Shown here: piece by piece, positions 21,301 through 23,573 of the stretch
Position numbering within the stretch: position 1 is the first letter of the stretch
Layout of the letters: each line of letters starts with the position of its first letter
Origin: a virus
IMG/VR virus record: IMGVR_UViG_3300021138_002112
Coordinates: 1-23,573 of that record
Reading direction: 5' to 3' (one strand)
Length of the DNA stretch: 23,573 bases
Program-made: the position numbers and the translations under genes
The notes under the pieces: generated by a model
What the model saw: the letters and a program-made list of their open reading frames with translations, nothing else
What the model was told of the DNA's origin: nothing
Database searches by the model: none

Positions 21301-23573
21301 TAATCAGTGGTAGGTGTGCTGTCTGTGATCAATACATTGCCATTGACCACCAAGTTACCGCCTATGGTGGCGGCACTGTTGCTACGGAAGGTCTGTGTAG
21401 TAGTCAACCCTGCAGATTGTATGAACGTGTTGCTGGTTAGGCTGTTGACTATGACACCATTGGTGACCTGCAAGCTGCTGGCACTGATGCTGTTATTACT
21501 AACCAACGAATCAACTGTAGCAGAACCTGCGCTCTGTATGGTGCTGTTGCTGGTAACCGAGCCAAATACTGCGTCGCTTGAGGCCTGTATGGTGGTGTTG
21601 CTGATCAGTGCATCAACCGTGGCTGTTGCACCGATGTTCAACCCAGCAGTAGTAGCTATCTGATCACCGGCATTGATAGCACCACCTACTCCTAGACCGC
21701 CGCCACCAAATATCGTAATAGCGCCAGTTTCACTGCTGATGCTGGCTGTTTGACCGGCTGCGTTGATGTTACCTGCGATGAACGCACCGTAGGTCAGTCC
21801 CGGTTGGGTCCAGTCTACGGTAAGTGTTGGTTTGGTAGCAGCTGTATCAAACACAGTCCACGCACCGTTGATGTAATCTCGAGTGATACCTGTATAGAAG
21901 CGATCGGTAGTGTTATAATTACCAACCAACCCCAGATCCCAGACATCGCCTGGATTGGCATTAGCTACGAATATGATTGGTCCAGTTACATCCAGCTCGC
22001 TGGCATTAACGGTTATGATATTGCCGCCGACATATAAGTTACCACTGACATATGCGTTGCCAGCAATGCTGGTATTGCCAGTCACTCGCAGTCCGCCTGC
22101 TGTGGCAATCAAGCCGTTACCAGCTGTCACAGTGGTATTGCTGATCAACTCGTTGACCGTTGTAGTACCAGCGCTCTGTATGGTATTATTACTGTGAATG
22201 TCTTGAGCTACTATTAGCCCGCTGGCACCAAGAGTCTGTGTTGATATGTCAGTGTTACTGACTATCGATCCGCCTACTATCTGGCCAATGGCATGCACGA
22301 ACGTGTTGCTCTTGAGCGCATTACCAGTGATAGTGCCTATGGCATGTATGTTGAGATTGCTGTAGAGCTCTCCAACCTGTGCAACGCCGGTTGACTGTAT
22401 AGTGGTATTGCTGATCAAACTGTTAACCTGTGCAACGCCAGTGGTATTGAGAGTGGCTGTGGTGATGTTGTTGTTGCTGATCACATCGCTGAGCACTGCC
22501 TCAGCAGTCACGTTCAACAGGTTGGTCGTTATGTTGGTGTTGACTATGAGATTGGCCAGATGGCTAGTGCCACTGCTCTGCAGGGTAGCACCAAACACAT
22601 TGGTGTTGCTGATCAGAGAGTTAACAGTCGCTGTACCATCTACCTGTATGGTAGTGTTGCTGATCAATGCACCCACTTGCACGTTGCCATACGCATCCAA
22701 CGACGCAGTTGTAATGTTGGTATTGCTGACTAGATCGTTTACTGTAGCACGCCCACTGGTCTGTAGGCTGGTTCCAAACACGTTGTTATTGCTGATCAGC
22801 GCATTGACTACGGCTGTACCAGATGATTGGATGTTGCCATTGCTGTTGATGGTACCGCCTGTTATGGTACCCACGGCCTGTATGAACGTGTTGCTCTTGA
22901 GCGCATTACCTGTGATATTACCTATGGCATGTATGCTGAGATTGCTGTAGAGCTCGCCTACCTGTGCTACGCCAGTTGACTGTATAGTGGTGTTACTGAT
23001 CAAACTGTTAACCTGTGTAACACCAGTAGAGTTCAGCGTAGCAGTGGTTATGTTGGTATTGCTGATCAAACCATTTACTGTAGCGGTACCAGCGGCTTGT
23101 ATAGTGCTGTTGCTGATCAGCGATCCACCGGTTACCTCACCTATAGCGTGAACGAATGTGTTGCTTTTGATAGCGTTACCGGTTATGGTGCCAGCGGCAT
23201 GTACATTGGTATTGCTGTAGAGATCATTGAAGTAGGCCTTGCCAGCTGACTGAATGGTGCTGTTGCTGGTGATGCTACCTGCTACCAGTGCAGTACCTGC
23301 AGTGATCGTAGCATTGCTGACGATATCCTGGCCATTTATTATGCCAGCTGACTGAATGGTGCTGTTGCTGGTGATACCGCTGCCTATGATAGCACCGTTG
23401 CTGTTCAAGCTGCCTGCAGTTAAACTACTAGATGTCTGTATGAAACCATTGCTGTAGAGTGTACCAACTGTTGCAGTGCCTGCGCTCTGTATGGTGGTGT
23501 TTGATGCAATGCTGTTGACCTGTGCACTGCCTGTGGTGTTTAATGTTGCAGCAGTGATGTTTGTATTGCTGAT
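18390..23573 (-). CDS. Giant repetitive tail-fibre-like protein (5' end outside window)
   Basis: The frame is open from 18390 to the window edge, at least 1727 residues, and the N terminus lies beyond the window. Most of it is tandem repeats of 17 residues (pattern SNTTIQSAGTATVNSLI) and of 22 residues, which have a 5-residue insertion (SNTNITTATL...). These suggest a beta-helix or beta-solenoid shaft. Three non-repeat regions break the shaft: WDLGLVGNYNTTDRFYTGIT at about 21890-21950, and a roughly 130-residue domain present twice, recognised by GAIYAG, DLGIN and NLVIGT/NLVLGT (about 20815-21215 and 18935-19345). The C-terminal 90 residues (WPTASFRTAHYMLQITDTTT onward) look like a non-repetitive tip. 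The role is host recognition or tail-fibre structure by inference. Confidence 0.85.
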   Translation of the reverse strand: MSNTNITAATLNTTGSAQVNSIASNTTIQSAGTATVGTLYSNGFIQTSSSLTAGSLNSNGAIIGSGITSNSTIQSAGIINGQDIVSNATITAGTALVAGSITSNSTIQSAGKAYFNDLYSNTNVHAAGTITGNAIKSNTFVHAIGEVTGGSLISNSTIQAAGTATVNGLISNTNITTATLNSTGVTQVNSLISNTTIQSTGVAQVGELYSNLSIHAIGNITGNALKSNTFIQAVGTITGGTINSNGNIQSSGTAVVNALISNNNVFGTSLQTSGRATVNDLVSNTNITTASLDAYGNVQVGALISNTTIQVDGTATVNSLISNTNVFGATLQSSGTSHLANLIVNTNITTNLLNVTAEAVLSDVISNNNITTATLNTTGVAQVNSLISNTTIQSTGVAQVGELYSNLNIHAIGTITGNALKSNTFVHAIGQIVGGSIVSNTDISTQTLGASGLIVAQDIHSNNTIQSAGTTTVNELISNTTVTAGNGLIATAGGLRVTGNTSIAGNAYVSGNLYVGGNIITVNASELDVTGPIIFVANANPGDVWDLGLVGNYNTTDRFYTGITRDYINGAWTVFDTAATKPTLTVDWTQPGLTYGAFIAGNINAAGQTASISSETGAITIFGGGGLGVGGAINAGDQIATTAGLNIGATATVDALISNTTIQASSDAVFGSVTSNSTIQSAGSATVDSLVSNNSISASSLQVTNGVIVNSLTSNTFIQSAGLTTTQTFRSNSAATIGGNLVVNGNVLITDSTPTTDYNTGALVVNGGVGVNGNIHAQGSLTAGNVYANSASFFGDASGYGAIYAGVPTGYTILPNDIAQFSGNGNSYVQVNLENISSGTNASADYIATANNGTDTAYYVDLGINGSAYDPIANNQTSQYANDSYLISVGNSDIAGYNGGNLVIGTVTPDTVVRLVAGGLMADNIVATIGSSSIDIAVPLTLQGNLQSAGNIVSAALTSNSTIQSAGTTTVNSLVSNTNVSANDISAANQISANILTANVALAASNLYITNTMIANVIVANISVTSPDITASSVLLGQNIISNSNVNTDGLFANFAQFNVYVATNYLESILGIKSNGGVITQFLIANNNVQTNSVIARDTMQTTQFYANTSIQAGGQILGEGIQSNTTIQAGGRILGQSFESNTSIQAAGEALFEILYSNTSIQSVGDAVVGTLYSNTSIQAAGTATVGSLNSNTTIQAPGQIIANSINSNSTIQAADVVTAQGIVSNTTIVAAGTATVNALISNTTIQATGNATVGNLTTSGTITITGTGGNIIGVNTLFTIDVSASGNIVAQNIISNATVGIGTAIAQYPLDVYGNIHIGNTATTNGIIFADGSFQASAASATKSFGPQYTMQFAGVGNTFSGDSTNLAWDAANLSLFTSNITIANNAKISGAINLGGNLNGSNTTIVTAKMGMFIGGNGGFGAIYAGLQDWTNYQPNTIALFTGNANAQAQINVHNESNGGSASTDIVATANNGTATDTYIDLGINSSGYNQATVDGANDGYLFVHGNATTGGGNLVLGTLANNDIVFVQGGSTSANEVARFAYGLGLRIESNLSVSNAAFFNNNITVANNSTFNSNLIVLGNLSAYSATIGSFDQINSRGTANVQLLQSNGYVSGNTWVVDGNAYTSTSSVQQVVDSWPTASFRTAHYMLQITDTTTTAYQASQIMLLQDGTDVFLTEYADIYTSTSLGSWSADISSGIVELLFTPNTSDSMNIKVVRTAIDL
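18935..19345 (-). repeat. Second copy of the inserted fibre domain
   Basis: This segment encodes a domain with GAIYAGLQDW, NTIALFTGNANAQAQINVHN, IDLGINSSGY and GGNLVLGTLANNDIVF. It parallels the segment at about 20815-21215 in order and spacing. Limits are judged by eye. Confidence 0.7.
20815..21215 (-). repeat. First copy of the inserted fibre domain
   Basis: This encodes GAIYAGVPTGYTILPNDIAQ, ATANNGTDTAYYVDLGIN, and GGNLVIGTVTPDTVVRLVAG. The same order is repeated at about 18935-19345, with the second copy lacking a few residues. Limits are judged by eye. Confidence 0.7.
22301..23060 (-). repeat. Near-identical internal block repeated at 585-base offset
   Basis: A stretch beginning acgtgttgctcttgagcgca on the plus strand at 22301 recurs at 22886. 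It is followed in both by near-identical sequence of about 170 bases (encoding NSLISNTTIQSTGVAQVGEL in both copies). The offset of 585 bases equals 195 codons, so the frame is kept. Confidence 0.75.

Noticed and set aside
18793-22950. Many plus-strand open frames opposite the fibre gene
   Set aside because: They are low-complexity Val/Leu/Pro/Thr-rich translations of the antisense of the repeats, with no independent coding signs.
18390-23573. CRISPR array or satellite repeat
   Set aside because: The repeats are imperfect, in frame and encode a fibre protein; there are no unique spacers.

Overview
The window reads as a piece of a tailed, T4-like (myovirus) phage genome, most like the marine T4-like phages that infect cyanobacteria, SAR11 or other marine bacteria. 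The evidence is a T4 RNase H-type 5'-3' exonuclease, a MoxR-type AAA+ ATPase, phage-type FolE/QueD/QueE, free-standing HNH and GIY-YIG homing endonucleases, and a huge repetitive tail-fibre protein. No photosynthesis or other host-diagnostic gene is visible, so the host cannot be named. Every gene except the GIY-YIG endonuclease is on the minus strand, so transcription runs from high to low coordinates. Genes are tightly packed with ATGA/TGATG overlaps, and no stretch over 300 bases lacks a gene. I saw no tRNA, rRNA or CRISPR.

Layout from the right edge (upstream) to the left. (1) 23573-18390: a partial giant fibre of SN-type 17/22-residue repeats with a duplicated inserted domain. A possible sulfotransferase-like protein follows (17538-18380). 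(2) 17101-17493: a PTPS/QueD-fold protein with its own promoter. (3) 16125-17132: a plus-strand GIY-YIG homing endonuclease. (4) 16037-11580: an operon of nucleosidase, GT4-like glycosyltransferase, DpdA-like transglycosylase, an unknown 174-residue protein and a coiled-coil/collagen-like protein. (5) 11510-4668: a long overlapping operon with folE, a QueD-like gene, small unknown genes, a GT10-like glycosyltransferase, queE and two methyltransferases. An AT-rich HNH homing endonuclease follows (3706-4611). (6) 3662-1: the RNase H-like exonuclease, small unknown genes and a partial moxR. Three of the leftmost genes each have a nearly identical sigma70-type promoter.

The central theme is 7-deazaguanine DNA modification. 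FolE makes dihydroneopterin triphosphate from GTP, a QueD-like enzyme makes 6-carboxytetrahydropterin, QueE makes 7-carboxy-7-deazaguanine (CDG), and DpdA exchanges a deazaguanine base for guanine in DNA. No QueC is present in the window. The DNA base could therefore be CDG or something derived from it, or QueC could lie elsewhere or come from the host. The glycosyltransferase and nucleosidase in the dpdA operon, and the unknown protein overlapping dpdA, are the best candidates for an extra, possibly undescribed, step. The second PTPS-like protein is another. The paired methyltransferases, GT10-like and sulfotransferase-like proteins may instead decorate glycans or virion proteins.
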